This document shows, in pieces, positions 1 through 8,358 of a DNA stretch of 64,000 nt (within the stretch, counting starts at the first letter, position 1; each line of letters begins with the position of its first letter). Position numbers and translations under genes: made by a program. The notes beneath the pieces are model-generated. The model was given only the letters and a program-made list of their open reading frames with translations, was not told where the DNA came from and ran no database searches. Where the stretch lies: NCBI RefSeq assembly GCF_003583405.1, contig NZ_QXEC01000023.1, forward strand, positions 1-64,000, read 5' to 3'. The DNA is from Micromonospora radicis. GTDB taxonomy: Bacteria > Actinomycetota > Actinomycetes > Mycobacteriales > Micromonosporaceae.

Positions 1-11
1 AAGGAAGGCAA

Positions 12-47
12 GGGCCCCTGCTGACGCCTCGTGCGCGGCAGGGGCCC
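12..47. terminator. GGGCCCCTGC hairpin downstream of the esterase-like gene
   Basis: Perfect 10-bp inverted repeat (arms 12-21 and 38-47, 16-nt loop) just beyond the stop codon of the reverse-strand esterase-like gene. It has no T tract, as is usual for actinomycete terminators. The same GGGGCCC core recurs in hairpins near 3.4, 8.3 and 57.5 kb. Confidence 0.5.
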
Positions 48-75
48 ACTTGACGACGCGGGCCCGGTCCGGGCG

Positions 76-1332
76 TCACACCCCGGCCGGGTACGTCTCC
101 ATCTCGCCCGGCGTCACGAGCGCGGGCAGCGGATGCAGGGCAGTCGTCTCGTCGCACCAGATGAAGGCGTCGTACCGCTGTCCCAGCTGCGTCGGCACGT
201 AGTTGCCCCACGATTCGAAGGACGGGTCGTACACCACCCCGATCGCCCGGTGGTCGAGCGTGTCGGTGACCCAACCCGGCTGGTCCGATCCGCCGAAGAC
301 CAGCACCGCGCGGTCCGGCATGAGCTGGTGCAGCAGGTCCTCGACCGAGCCGGCCCGGGCCGGCGGCACCACCATCGCCTCGGCCGGCGAGCCCCACCGC
401 GGCGCGGCGATGGTGGTGCCCCGCCAGCTGCCGAACCCGACCAGCACGACCTGGTCGGCACCGTGGCGCTCCCGCGCCAGCTGCCCGATGTTCACCATCC
501 CGTCGACGGCCATGTCGGTGGCGCGCGCGTCGCCGACGTGCGTGTTGTGGGCCCAGACCACCCCCCGGGCACCCGGCCCGTAGCGGTCCAGCAGCCGGTC
601 CAGGGTGTCGGCCATGTGGTTGTCCCGGACGTTCCACGACCCCGGGCCACCGGCAACCATCTCCCGGTAGTAGCGCTCCGCGCCGGCCACCACCTCCGCG
701 TTCTGCCAGGCCGCGAAGGCGCCCGGCCCGTCGGTGGCGGCAACTTCCCGGGTACGCGCCAACAGCCGCACCACCTCCTGCTCACAGCGGGCCGAGACGA
801 ACCGGCTCGCCATGCCGTACTCCTCGACCCGCTTGCCGTACGGCTCGAAGCACCGGTACGCGTCCTGCGCGGCCTCCAGCGACGCCGGATCCTCCTCGCC
901 CAGGTAGTCGAAGATCGCCTGCATCGACTCCCAGAGGCTGTAGACGTCCAGGCCGTGGAAGCCGACCCGGGACGCCTCGGCCTGCTCCAGGTTCCACTCG
1001 CGCAGCCACCGGCAGAAGCGGGCCACCTCGGCGTTCGCCCACATCCAGGTCGGCCAGCGCTCGAAGCGTTCCAGCGCGACCTGCGGCTGTGCCGCGCCAT
1101 CCGGCGCGCCGACCACCGAGCGGTGCACCCGGTCGCAGTCCGGCCAGTCGCCCTCCACCGCGACGAAGTCGAACCCGCACTCGGCGATCAACCGGCGGGT
1201 GAGCTGTTCCCGGATCCGGTAGTAGTCGTAGCTGCCGTGCGTCGCCTCCCCGATCATCACCACCCGGGCGTCCCGGGCTCGCTCCAGCAACGGGTCGAGG
1301 TCGCTCGGCGCACCGAGCCGCTGAACCAGCAT
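76..1332 (-). CDS. Erythromycin-esterase-like family protein
   Basis: A 418-aa protein of the erythromycin esterase/succinoglycan-biosynthesis family (PF05139 type). The N-terminal part carries GEATHGS (about residue 28) and FVAVEGDWPDC (about 55-65), which hold the His and Glu expected in the metal-independent active site. Later HNTHVGD gives the second conserved His. True Ere enzymes hydrolyse macrolide lactones, but most actinobacterial members lie outside resistance loci and their substrate is unknown, so resistance should not be assumed. It follows the Gfo/Idh oxidoreductase on the same strand after 60 bases. No signal peptide is seen, so it is probably cytoplasmic. Confidence 0.88.
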   Translation of the reverse strand: MLVQRLGAPSDLDPLLERARDARVVMIGEATHGSYDYYRIREQLTRRLIAECGFDFVAVEGDWPDCDRVHRSVVGAPDGAAQPQVALERFERWPTWMWANAEVARFCRWLREWNLEQAEASRVGFHGLDVYSLWESMQAIFDYLGEEDPASLEAAQDAYRCFEPYGKRVEEYGMASRFVSARCEQEVVRLLARTREVAATDGPGAFAAWQNAEVVAGAERYYREMVAGGPGSWNVRDNHMADTLDRLLDRYGPGARGVVWAHNTHVGDARATDMAVDGMVNIGQLARERHGADQVVLVGFGSWRGTTIAAPRWGSPAEAMVVPPARAGSVEDLLHQLMPDRAVLVFGGSDQPGWVTDTLDHRAIGVVYDPSFESWGNYVPTQLGQRYDAFIWCDETTALHPLPALVTPGEMETYPAGV

Positions 1333-1392
1333 GCCTGCGGCTACCCGGCACCCGGACGGGCAAACGCCGACGCGGCGGTGTGCCGGCGTGCG

Positions 1393-2298
1393 TCAGGGGG
1401 CGGAAACCGGGCGGGCGACGCCCTGGGCCCGGGCCGCTTCGGCGGCGGCGAGGACGGCCACCACCTCGCGGCCGAAGCGCACGTCGCACCGGTGGTCGCG
1501 GGTGCCGCTGTCGATCTCCGTCAGCAGTTGGTCGATCGCCACCCCGAACGCCGTCGCGGCGGTGCCGTCGGCGTTGGGCAGCCGCTCGATGCCGTTCTCG
1601 CCGTAGCACACGAACTCCGCGGCCACCGCCTCGGGCGGGGCGTCCAGGGTCAGCGACACGGTGCTGGTAGCCCCACCGTCGTGTTCGAGCAGCAGGTGCA
1701 CCAGCCCGCCGGGGCCGTCGGTGGCCGTCACCCGGGTCACCCGGCCGAGCACCGGCAGCAGCACCGCCAGGGCGTGCGGGCCGATGTCCCAGAGCGCGCC
1801 GTGCGCGCGCCGCCACGCCGACCCGGCGTACGGGCTGCTCGGCTGGAAGATCGAGGCGAACCGGATCACGTTCGCGGTGTGCCAGCCACCGGCGGCGGCG
1901 GTCGCGGCGACGAACCCGGCGACCTCCGGCTGGTAGCGGCCGGTGAAGAAGACGACCGAGGCCACGCCCGACCCGGCGGCGGCATCCACGACCCGGTCGG
2001 CGTCGGCGACGGTAAGCGCGAGCGGCTTGTCCAACAGCAGGTGCCGGCCGGCGGTGGCGGCCCGCACGGCGATGTCCGCCTGGACGTCCGGCGGCAACGC
2101 GACGGCCACCGCGTCACACGCCGCCAGCAGGGCGTCGACCTCGTCGAAGGCGGGTACGCCGTACCGGGTGGCCAGCGCCGCGGCCCGGTCGGGGTTGCGG
2201 CCCCAGACGCCGACCAGCTCCGCCCGCGGGTGCGCGTCGAGCGCCGCCGCGTGCGTCTGCGCCGCCCAGTGCCCGGTGCCGAACAGTCCGAACCGCAT
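1393..2298 (-). CDS. Gfo/Idh/MocA-family oxidoreductase
   Basis: A 301-aa NAD(P)-dependent sugar or inositol dehydrogenase-like protein. The N-terminal Rossmann fold starts directly with GLFGTGHWAAQTH, a GxGxxA-type dinucleotide loop. The family DKP motif (LLLDKPLAL, about residue 93), containing the catalytic-type Lys, is present. The C-terminal alpha/beta domain has the usual length. The substrate cannot be read from sequence. It is probably the first gene of a two-gene unit with the esterase-like gene downstream. A 267-bp gap upstream separates it from divergent membrane-protein genes. Confidence 0.9.
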   Translation of the reverse strand: MRFGLFGTGHWAAQTHAAALDAHPRAELVGVWGRNPDRAAALATRYGVPAFDEVDALLAACDAVAVALPPDVQADIAVRAATAGRHLLLDKPLALTVADADRVVDAAAGSGVASVVFFTGRYQPEVAGFVAATAAAGGWHTANVIRFASIFQPSSPYAGSAWRRAHGALWDIGPHALAVLLPVLGRVTRVTATDGPGGLVHLLLEHDGGATSTVSLTLDAPPEAVAAEFVCYGENGIERLPNADGTAATAFGVAIDQLLTEIDSGTRDHRCDVRFGREVVAVLAAAEAARAQGVARPVSAP

Positions 2299-2509
2299 CC
2301 TGGGGTACCTCCACCGTCGTCTCCGCCCGTGGCCGTCCCACGGATTGCTCCACGCTAAACGAGCGGTTCCGGCTCCGTCGGGTGCCCGTGGCGGTCGGCG
2401 CTGCGGTGCGGATCCTGTCGAGCTGATGGCACAGACGGATCACGCCGACCGCGACACGCCACCCGCCCCGGCGGCACCAGGTCACCGCGGAGAGCCGCGC
2501 GGTTCGTCT

Positions 2510-2526
2510 TACTACGCGGGTTAGTA
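2510..2526. promoter_or_regulatory. TACTA-N7-TAGTA inverted repeat, possible operator
   Basis: A 17-bp imperfect dyad (arms 2510-2514 and 2522-2526) lies 40 bp before the first membrane-protein gene, in the 2299-2565 gap. The gap otherwise shows no clear feature. The short TA-rich arms stand out in very GC-rich DNA and resemble a repressor half-site pair. The regulator is unknown. Confidence 0.35.
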
Positions 2527-2565
2527 GAGTGGTCCGGTGATCGGAACGAGCACCGGACGGGCCGG

Positions 2566-2952
2566 ATGAACGCCGCCGGTTCGCCGGTCGACGGCGTACC
2601 CTCGGTCGTCGCCATCGTGTTGTCGCTGCTCGTCGCCGCGTGGGCGCTGGTGGCCGCGCTGCGCCACCGCCCGCCGGACCGGGTACAGCTGATCGGCCTG
2701 GCCGTACTGGAACTGGTCCTGCTCGGGCTGGCGGTGCTGGCCGGGGTAGCCCTCACCGGCGGCGAGCAACCGGGCGAGCCGGGGGCGTTCTTCGGCTACC
2801 TGGTGACCCTGCTCTGCCTGCCACCGCTGGCCGCGGTGCTGGCCCGGATGGAGCCGACCCGGTGGGGCTCGGCGATCGTCTGCGCCGTCTGCCTGGTGAC
2901 GCCGGTGGTCGTGGTACGGCTACAGCAGACCTGGCAGGTGCTCGGTGGCTGA
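2566..2952 (+). CDS. Small membrane protein, four predicted helices
   Basis: A 128-aa hydrophobic protein with likely transmembrane segments at about 13-32, 41-64, 75-93 and 99-118. No recognised domain. The next gene starts 8 bases before its stop codon, so the two are almost certainly translated together and may form one membrane complex. Ribosome binding before ATG 2566 is weak. Function unknown. Confidence 0.7.
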   Translation: MNAAGSPVDGVPSVVAIVLSLLVAAWALVAALRHRPPDRVQLIGLAVLELVLLGLAVLAGVALTGGEQPGEPGAFFGYLVTLLCLPPLAAVLARMEPTRWGSAIVCAVCLVTPVVVVRLQQTWQVLGG

Positions 2953-3361
2953 GCTGCGCACCGAGCGGCCGACCCGGACCAACGCCGGCCCCGGCCGGCT
3001 GCTGATCGCCGTCTACCTGCTCTTCGCGATCGCCGCGACCAGTCGCGCCGGTCTGCAGATCCTCACCCGGTTCGACGAGGCGCCGCTGGCGTACCTGCTC
3101 TCCGCGCTCGCCGCGGTGGTCTACATCGTGGCGGCGGTGGGCCTGGCCCGGGCCGGCCACGCGGGCCGCCGGGTCGCCCTGGCCTGCTGCACCGCGGAGC
3201 TGGTCGGCGTGCTCGGGGTCGGCGCGTTCAGCCTGGCCCGCCCCGACCTGTTTCCGGACGAGACGGTCTGGTCGGGCTTCGGCAGCGGGTACGGCTACAT
3301 CCCGCTGGTGCTGCCCGTGCTCGGGCTGGCCTGGCTCTGGTTCACCCGCGCCCGGGGGTGA
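2945..3361 (+). CDS. Small membrane protein, four predicted helices, coupled to the preceding gene
   Basis: A 138-aa protein starting at GTG 2945 inside the end of the upstream gene. Likely transmembrane segments lie at about 18-37, 48-69, 76-98 and 116-134, with a short polar N terminus. No family recognised. Similar topology and tight coupling suggest a heteromeric membrane partner of the preceding protein. It converges on the SDR gene across a 91-base gap. Confidence 0.72.
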   Translation: MAELRTERPTRTNAGPGRLLIAVYLLFAIAATSRAGLQILTRFDEAPLAYLLSALAAVVYIVAAVGLARAGHAGRRVALACCTAELVGVLGVGAFSLARPDLFPDETVWSGFGSGYGYIPLVLPVLGLAWLWFTRARG

Positions 3362-3365
3362 GGAC

Positions 3366-3432
3366 GGGCCCCGGTCGACGCCGGTTACCGGACGGACCCC
3401 GTCCCGACGGCCAACGGCGGGGGAAGGGGCCC
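3366..3432. terminator. GGGCCCC/GGGGCCC inverted repeat between convergent genes
   Basis: Arms 3366-3372 and 3426-3432 (7 bp, perfect) enclose smaller GC-rich dyads between the convergent membrane-protein and SDR genes. A bidirectional terminator is plausible, though the loop is long. Confidence 0.35.
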
Positions 3433-3452
3433 GGACGGCACGGTGGGGGCGG

Positions 3453-4211
3453 TCAGTCGCGGGGACCGCCGGCGACGTAGACGACCTGGCCGGAGACGAA
3501 GGACGCGCCCTCGCTGGCCAGGAACGAGATGGTGTGCGCCACGTCCTCGGGCCGCCCGACCCGGCGGACCGGGATCTCCGACTCGGCGTGCTTCTGCATC
3601 GCCTCGAAGTCGATCTTCATGCGGGCGGCGGTGGCGGCGGTCATGTCGGTGACGATGAAGCCCGGCGCCACCGCGTTGACGGTCACCCCGAACGGCCCCA
3701 GCTCGATGGCGAGGGTCTTGGTGAACCCCTGCATCCCGGCCTTCGCGGCGGCGTAGTTGGCCTGCCCCCGGTTACCGAGCGCGGACGTGCTGGAGAGGTT
3801 GACGATCCGGCCCCACTTTGCCTCGACCATGTGCTTCTGCGCGGCCTGGCTGACCAGGAACGCACCCCGCAGGTGTACGCCCAGGACGGTGTCCCAGTCC
3901 GCGTCGGTCATCTTGAACAGCAGGTTGTCCCGGAGCACCCCGGCGTTGTTGACCAGTACGGTCGGCGCCCCCAGCTCGCCGGCGACCCGCTCGACGGCGG
4001 TCTCGACCTGGGCCCGGTCGGACACGTCGGCGCCGACGCCGAGCGCCCGCCCGCCGGTGGCCGCGATCGCGGCCACCGTCTCCGACGTCGCCGACTCGTC
4101 GATGTCGACCACCGCGACAGCCAGCCCGTCGGCGGCCAACCGCTTGGCGGTGGCCGCACCGATCCCCCGCGCCGCGCCGGTCACGATGGCGACCCGCTGC
4201 CCCTCCGACAT
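3453..4211 (-). CDS. fabG: FabG-like 3-oxoacyl-ACP reductase (SDR family)
   Basis: A 252-aa classical short-chain dehydrogenase. TGAARGIG at residues 11-18 is the NADP loop and NNAG at 88-91 is conserved. The catalytic Ser140, Tyr153 and Lys157 (YAAAK) are all in place. The sequence looks like FabG, which reduces 3-oxoacyl-ACP in fatty-acid synthesis, but the locus has no other fatty-acid genes, so another ketoreductase role is possible. A strong GGGAGGTAGGA site precedes the ATG. It lies 50 bases after the trehalose-synthase-like gene on the same strand. Confidence 0.85.
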   Translation of the reverse strand: MSEGQRVAIVTGAARGIGAATAKRLAADGLAVAVVDIDESATSETVAAIAATGGRALGVGADVSDRAQVETAVERVAGELGAPTVLVNNAGVLRDNLLFKMTDADWDTVLGVHLRGAFLVSQAAQKHMVEAKWGRIVNLSSTSALGNRGQANYAAAKAGMQGFTKTLAIELGPFGVTVNAVAPGFIVTDMTAATAARMKIDFEAMQKHAESEIPVRRVGRPEDVAHTISFLASEGASFVSGQVVYVAGGPRD

Positions 4212-4261
4212 TCCTACCTCCCGGTAACTTGGCTCGACGGCAGGAGCCTAACCCGGTGAGA

Positions 4262-5914
4262 TCAGGAGGACCAGGCGCGGCGCAGCCGGATCCACCGGTA
4301 GCCGTACCCGGCGACGTTGAGTTTGTCCAGCTTGCCGATGTCGGCGTAGTTGCGGTCGGCGAGCACGTCGATCGGAAGCTCGGCCTCCGGCTGGAGCAGA
4401 CTCAGATCCACCTCGGCGTCCACCGCCCCCAGGTTGTGCAGGAAGACCATCGTCCCGGTCGGCCCGTCGGCGCGGTGCGCCAGCACACCGGGCGGCATCG
4501 GTACGTCGATGTGGGTGGTGGAGCCGAAGCCGATCTCCGGCGCCTCCCGCAGGGTACGGATCATCCGCTCGAACCAGGCCAGCAGCGAGTTGCGGTCCCG
4601 GCGCTGCAGGGTGACGTTGACCTTGTCGTAGCCGAAGTCGCCCTTGTCGATGACCGGACGCACCAGCTTCTCCGGCTCGGCCCGGGAGAAGCCGGCGTTG
4701 CCCTCGTACGACCACTGCATCGGGGTACGGATCGCCTCCCGCCCGGGCAGCGACAGGTCCTCTCCCATGCCGATCTCCTCGCCGTAGCGCAGCACCGGCG
4801 TGCCGCGCAGCGAGAACTGCAGCGAGTACGCCAACTCGATGCGCCGCCGGTCGTTGTTCAGCATCGGTGCCAACCGGCGGCGGATGCCCCGGTCGTAGAT
4901 CCGCATGTCCTCCTCGGGGCCGAAGTGCTCGTACACCTGGTTGCGCTGTTCGGCGGTGAGCCGGGACAGGTCGATCTCGTCGTGGTTGCGCAGGAAGGTG
5001 GCCCACTGTCCGCCCTCGGGCAACGCCGGAGTGTCGCGCAGCGCCTCGATCACCGGCTCCGGATCCTGCCGGGCCAGGGCCAGCATCAGCCGACCGTTCA
5101 GCATGAAGTCGAAGAGCATGTGGACCCGGTTCGCCGAACCGCCGCTGTCGCCGAAGAACGCGGGCAGCTGGTCCGGCTCGACGTTGGCCTCGGCCAACAG
5201 GATCGCGTCGCCCCGGCGCCACTGCACGTGCTGGCGCAGCTCGGTGAGGAACTCGAAGTCCAGGTCCGGGTTCGGGTCACCGGGCTCGGTCCGCTCGATG
5301 ATGAACGGCACCGCGTCCATCCGGAAGCCCGCGACACCGAGCTGGAGCCAGAACGACATGATCTTCTTGATCTCGTCGCGTACCTCGGGGTTCGTGGTGT
5401 CGAGGTCCGGCTGGAACCGGTAGAACCGGTGGTAGTACCAGGCCTTGGCGGTCCGGTCGTAGGTCCAGGTCTCGTGCTGCTCGCCTGGGAAGACCATGCC
5501 CTGGTGGCGGTCGGCCGGCTCACGATCGGACCAGACGTACCAGTCGCGGTACGGCGAGTCCGGCGACGAACGCGCGGACTGGAACCACGGATGCTGGTCG
5601 GAGGTGTGGTTCACGACCAGGTCGATGATCACCCGGATGCCCCGGTTGCCCGCCTGGTGCAGCAGCTCGGCGAAGTCGCCGAGGGTGCCGAAGCGCGGGT
5701 CCACGTTGTAGAAGTCGGTCACGTCGTACCCGTCGTCGTCGTTGGGCGACGGGTGGATGGGGTGCAGCCAGAGGCAGGTGACGCCCAGCCGGGCCAGATA
5801 GTCCAGCCGGCCGATCAGGCCCTGGATGTCGCCGACCCCGTCACCGTTGGAGTCGGCGAACGTGTCGATGTCGAGGCAGTACACGACCGCCTCCGAGTAC
5901 CACCTGTCAGACAT
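4262..5914 (-). CDS. Trehalose-synthase-like GH13 enzyme
   Basis: A 550-aa alpha-amylase superfamily protein that closely follows the TreS pattern (DSNGDGVGD at 21-29, NHTSDQHPWF at 102-111). The catalytic residues are visible: nucleophile Asp200 in GFRMDAV, acid/base Glu242 in LLAEAN and Asp312 in LRNHDE. TreS interconverts maltose and trehalose. This may be a paralogue rather than the main TreS, because no maltokinase, glgE or glgB gene is adjacent. There is no signal peptide, so it is cytoplasmic. A beta-domain follows the barrel, as expected. It diverges from the DUF1349 gene. Confidence 0.85.
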   Translation of the reverse strand: MSDRWYSEAVVYCLDIDTFADSNGDGVGDIQGLIGRLDYLARLGVTCLWLHPIHPSPNDDDGYDVTDFYNVDPRFGTLGDFAELLHQAGNRGIRVIIDLVVNHTSDQHPWFQSARSSPDSPYRDWYVWSDREPADRHQGMVFPGEQHETWTYDRTAKAWYYHRFYRFQPDLDTTNPEVRDEIKKIMSFWLQLGVAGFRMDAVPFIIERTEPGDPNPDLDFEFLTELRQHVQWRRGDAILLAEANVEPDQLPAFFGDSGGSANRVHMLFDFMLNGRLMLALARQDPEPVIEALRDTPALPEGGQWATFLRNHDEIDLSRLTAEQRNQVYEHFGPEEDMRIYDRGIRRRLAPMLNNDRRRIELAYSLQFSLRGTPVLRYGEEIGMGEDLSLPGREAIRTPMQWSYEGNAGFSRAEPEKLVRPVIDKGDFGYDKVNVTLQRRDRNSLLAWFERMIRTLREAPEIGFGSTTHIDVPMPPGVLAHRADGPTGTMVFLHNLGAVDAEVDLSLLQPEAELPIDVLADRNYADIGKLDKLNVAGYGYRWIRLRRAWSS

Positions 5915-5975
5915 GCCCCGGAAGGTTCTCCCGGTCGGGCCGGCGGCAAACCCACCGACCCGTTACGGTGCCGTG

Positions 5976-6566
5976 ATGCGCAGCATCGAGTGGTCGAGCG
6001 GCAGCTGGCTGCTGCCGCCCGTCCGAACGGTCCAGGAACCCGACGGCGGACTCGGCGTCGAACCGGGCGCGGGCAGTGACCTGTGGCGGCACACCAGCTA
6101 CGGCTTCGTCCACGACGACGCTCCCGCGCTGCTCGCGCCGTTGCCGGAGAACACCGCGGTGGAGGTCGACTTCCGGCTGGACTACACCGAACAGTTCGAC
6201 CAGGCCGGCGTACTGGTGTGGGTGGACGATCGGAACTGGGTGAAGGCCGGGGTGGAGGTCAGCGACGGCGAACCCCAGGTCGGCGCGGTGGTCACCCGGG
6301 AGCACTCCGACTGGTCGGTCGCCCCGGTACCGCGGTGGGCAGGCCGGGAGGTGACCGTACGGGTCAGCCGGGCCGGCGACGCGCTGACCGTACGCGCCCG
6401 GGTGGCCGGGGAGCCCTGGCGACTGGTCCGGCTCGCCCCGCTGACCCCGGACGCCACGGCTTCGGCCGGACCGTACTGCTGCTCACCCAGCCGGGGCGGG
6501 CTGACCGTCAGGTTCACCGACTGGCGCCAGGGACCGGCCGACGAGGCCCTGCACCCGTCGCAGTAA
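5976..6566 (+). CDS. DUF1349-type concanavalin-fold protein
   Basis: A 196-aa protein read from ATG 5976 (GTG 5973 is equally possible). The open frame extends further upstream, but only into the divergent GH13 gene. The pattern VEVDFRLDYTEQFDQAGVLVWVDDRNWVKAGVE resembles DUF1349, a jelly-roll, concanavalin A-like fold that probably binds glycans. No signal peptide or helices are seen. Its divergent neighbour, a GH13 enzyme, is compatible with a glycan-related role, but no activity is known. Confidence 0.78.
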   Translation: MRSIEWSSGSWLLPPVRTVQEPDGGLGVEPGAGSDLWRHTSYGFVHDDAPALLAPLPENTAVEVDFRLDYTEQFDQAGVLVWVDDRNWVKAGVEVSDGEPQVGAVVTREHSDWSVAPVPRWAGREVTVRVSRAGDALTVRARVAGEPWRLVRLAPLTPDATASAGPYCCSPSRGGLTVRFTDWRQGPADEALHPSQ

Positions 6567-6596
6567 CCACGAAGCCCCTCCCCCACGCCCACGCCG

Positions 6597-6705
6597 CCCG
6601 CGCCCCGCGTCGCGCCCCGCCCACGCCGCCCACGCCCCGCCCACGCCGCCCACGCCCCAGCCCCAGCCCCAGCCCCGGCCCCGGCCCCGGCCCCGGCCCC
6701 GGCAC
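6597..6705. repeat. C-rich low-complexity tract (CCCACGCC, CCCCAG and CCCCGG units)
   Basis: Short-period simple repeats. Units of the type CCCACGCCG run first, then CCCCAG, then CCCCGG repeated. No open frame here looks coding. The tract immediately precedes the palindromic element at 6707. Confidence 0.7.
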
Positions 6706-6706
6706 A

Positions 6707-6774
6707 GATCTTGCACTTATGGTCGCCGTTATGTGTCTTTTATTCAGTTATGGACCGACCGAAAGCGCAAGATC
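6707..6774. repeat. GATCTTGCAC palindromic intergenic element, copy 1
   Basis: Inverted repeat with 19-bp arms (6707-6725 and 6756-6774, 16 of 19 paired) around a 30-nt AT-richer loop. A near-identical element lies at 55312-55389, so this is a dispersed repeat. It sits between the convergent DUF1349 and chitinase genes and could act as a terminator or be a miniature mobile palindrome. Confidence 0.65.
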
Positions 6775-6836
6775 AACGCGGCGGGGAGGGAGGGAGGGAG
6801 GGAGGACGGCGGGGCGGGGTGGGGGGTGGGGTGGGC

Positions 6837-8210
6837 TCAGGGAAGGGTGCGGAGGTGGGGGGCTACGGTTCGGGCGAAGTTGTTGTTGTGGGTGACGTCC
6901 CAGTTGACGGACCAGGTCATCGCGCCACGCAGGCCGGGGTAGGTACGCGGCGGGCGGAAGCTGCCGCAGTTGGTGCCCCGGGTCAGGCAGTCCATCGCGG
7001 CGTTGACCACGCTGGGCGCGACGATGCCGCCGCCGGCCGCCCCGGGACCGGCCGGCAGGCCGAGCCCGACCTGGTCGGGGCGGAGCCCCGCCTCCAACTG
7101 GACGCAGGCCAACGCGACGATGAAGTTGACCGTGCCCTGGGCGTACGCGGCGTTGTTGTCGCAGCCGAGCATCGCCCCGGAGTTGTAGAACTGGGTGTTC
7201 ACCACGGTCAGGATGTCCTTGATGTCCAGCGCCAGCTTGAAGTAGCTGCTCGCCGGGTTCTGCATGTCGATGGTCTGCGGCGCCATCGCGATGATCAGAC
7301 CGCTGCCCACCTTGGCTCGCAGGGACCGTAGCGCCTGCGCCATGTAGGTCGGGTTCAGGCCGTTCTCCAGGTCGACGTCGACGCCGTCGAAGCCGTAGCG
7401 CTGGATGAGGGCGTACACGCTGTCGGCGAAGGCCACCGCGGAGGCGGCGTCGTTCACGGCGACCCGGCCGGTCTCACCGCCGACCGAGATGATCACCTTC
7501 TTGCCCCGGCTCTGCAGGGTGCGCACGTCGGCGGAGAACTCGGCGTCGGTGTAGCCGCCGAGCGAGGCGGACAGCCCCGGGTCGACGGCGAAGCCGACCG
7601 CGCCGGGCGTGCCGGTGGCGTCGGCGAAGGCGACCGCGACCAGGTCGTACTCGGTGGGCACGTCCCGCAGCCGCAGCTCGACGGCCGGGTTGTCGAAGTT
7701 GTGCCAGTACCCGGTGAGGATGTGCTTCGGCAGGCCGGTGACCGGCGGCGGGGTGGTCGGCGGCGGCGTCGTCGGGGGCGGGGTGGTGGGTGGCGGGGTG
7801 GTCGGGGTGATCCCTCCACCGCAGGCCACGCCGTTCAGCTGGCAGTTCGTCGGTACGCCGGGTCCGCTGCCGAGGAAACCGAAGGAGACCGACGCGCCGG
7901 GGGCGATGGTGCCGTTCCAGGAACGGTTGGTGAAGGTGTACCGCTGGCCGCTGGAGGTCAGCAGCGCGTCCCAGTAGGTGCCGACCGTGGTGCCGGCGGG
8001 CAGGTCGAAGGTGAGGCTCCAGCCGTTGACGGTGCCGGTGCCCGCGTTGGTGATCGTGTACTTGCCCTCCCAGCCGGACCCCCAGTCGGACGTCTTGACG
8101 AAGCTCGCGGTGGCTCCGGCGGCGTACGCGGCGGGCGCCAGCCACACCGCGCCGAGCGCGGCGGCCACCGCGCCGACCACCGACAACACCAGGATTCTGG
8201 ACCGTTTCAT
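6837..8210 (-). CDS. Secreted chitinase, CBM2 plus GH18
   Basis: A 457-aa extracellular chitin hydrolase. The start is set at ATG 8210, preceded by GGAGG at 6-nt spacing. The open frame extends 17 codons further without support. A Sec signal peptide (1-31, ending AYAA) is followed by a family 2 carbohydrate-binding module (about 33-130), a repeated TTPPP linker (136-157) and a GH18 catalytic domain (about 162-457). The catalytic DxxDxDxE motif is intact (Asp275, Asp278, Asp280, Glu282). A good candidate promoter lies just upstream. The adjacent beta-glucanase suggests cooperation on fungal walls. Confidence 0.93.
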   Translation of the reverse strand: MKRSRILVLSVVGAVAAALGAVWLAPAAYAAGATASFVKTSDWGSGWEGKYTITNAGTGTVNGWSLTFDLPAGTTVGTYWDALLTSSGQRYTFTNRSWNGTIAPGASVSFGFLGSGPGVPTNCQLNGVACGGGITPTTPPPTTPPPTTPPPTTPPPVTGLPKHILTGYWHNFDNPAVELRLRDVPTEYDLVAVAFADATGTPGAVGFAVDPGLSASLGGYTDAEFSADVRTLQSRGKKVIISVGGETGRVAVNDAASAVAFADSVYALIQRYGFDGVDVDLENGLNPTYMAQALRSLRAKVGSGLIIAMAPQTIDMQNPASSYFKLALDIKDILTVVNTQFYNSGAMLGCDNNAAYAQGTVNFIVALACVQLEAGLRPDQVGLGLPAGPGAAGGGIVAPSVVNAAMDCLTRGTNCGSFRPPRTYPGLRGAMTWSVNWDVTHNNNFARTVAPHLRTLP

Positions 8211-8259
8211 GGGATGCCTCCAGACCGGACGGAAATCCATGGGCGTCAACCTGGCGCCC

Positions 8260-8289
8260 ATTATTAAGAGTGTTAACTATTTCTGTCCA
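8260..8289 (-). promoter_or_regulatory. Candidate sigma-70-type promoter of the chitinase gene
   Basis: On the reverse strand TGGACA (8284-8289) is separated by 18 nt from AATAAT (8260-8265). This is an unusually AT-rich patch about 50 bases before the chitinase start. Spacing and near-consensus boxes support a housekeeping-sigma promoter. Confidence 0.5.
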
Positions 8290-8310
8290 GTGCTGGCCGG
8301 CGGGAGGCCA

Positions 8311-8351
8311 GGAGGGCCCCGCTTCGCCGACGGCGTGAACAGGGGCCCTCC
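8311..8351. terminator. GGAGGGCCCC/GGGGCCCTCC hairpin after the glucanase gene
   Basis: Perfect 10-bp arms (8311-8320 and 8342-8351) directly downstream of the reverse-strand GH16 stop and upstream of the chitinase promoter, placed to separate the two transcripts. Confidence 0.6.
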
Positions 8352-8358
8352 CGACACC

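Noticed and set aside
76..1332. Macrolide resistance gene
   Set aside because: Family resemblance only. No macrolide cluster or resistance context is present, and most family members have other roles.
31..2358. Very long forward open frame opposite the esterase and oxidoreductase genes
   Set aside because: Antisense shadow typical of high-GC DNA; low-complexity His/Arg/Pro/Gly protein with no domain, while the reverse genes have clear families.
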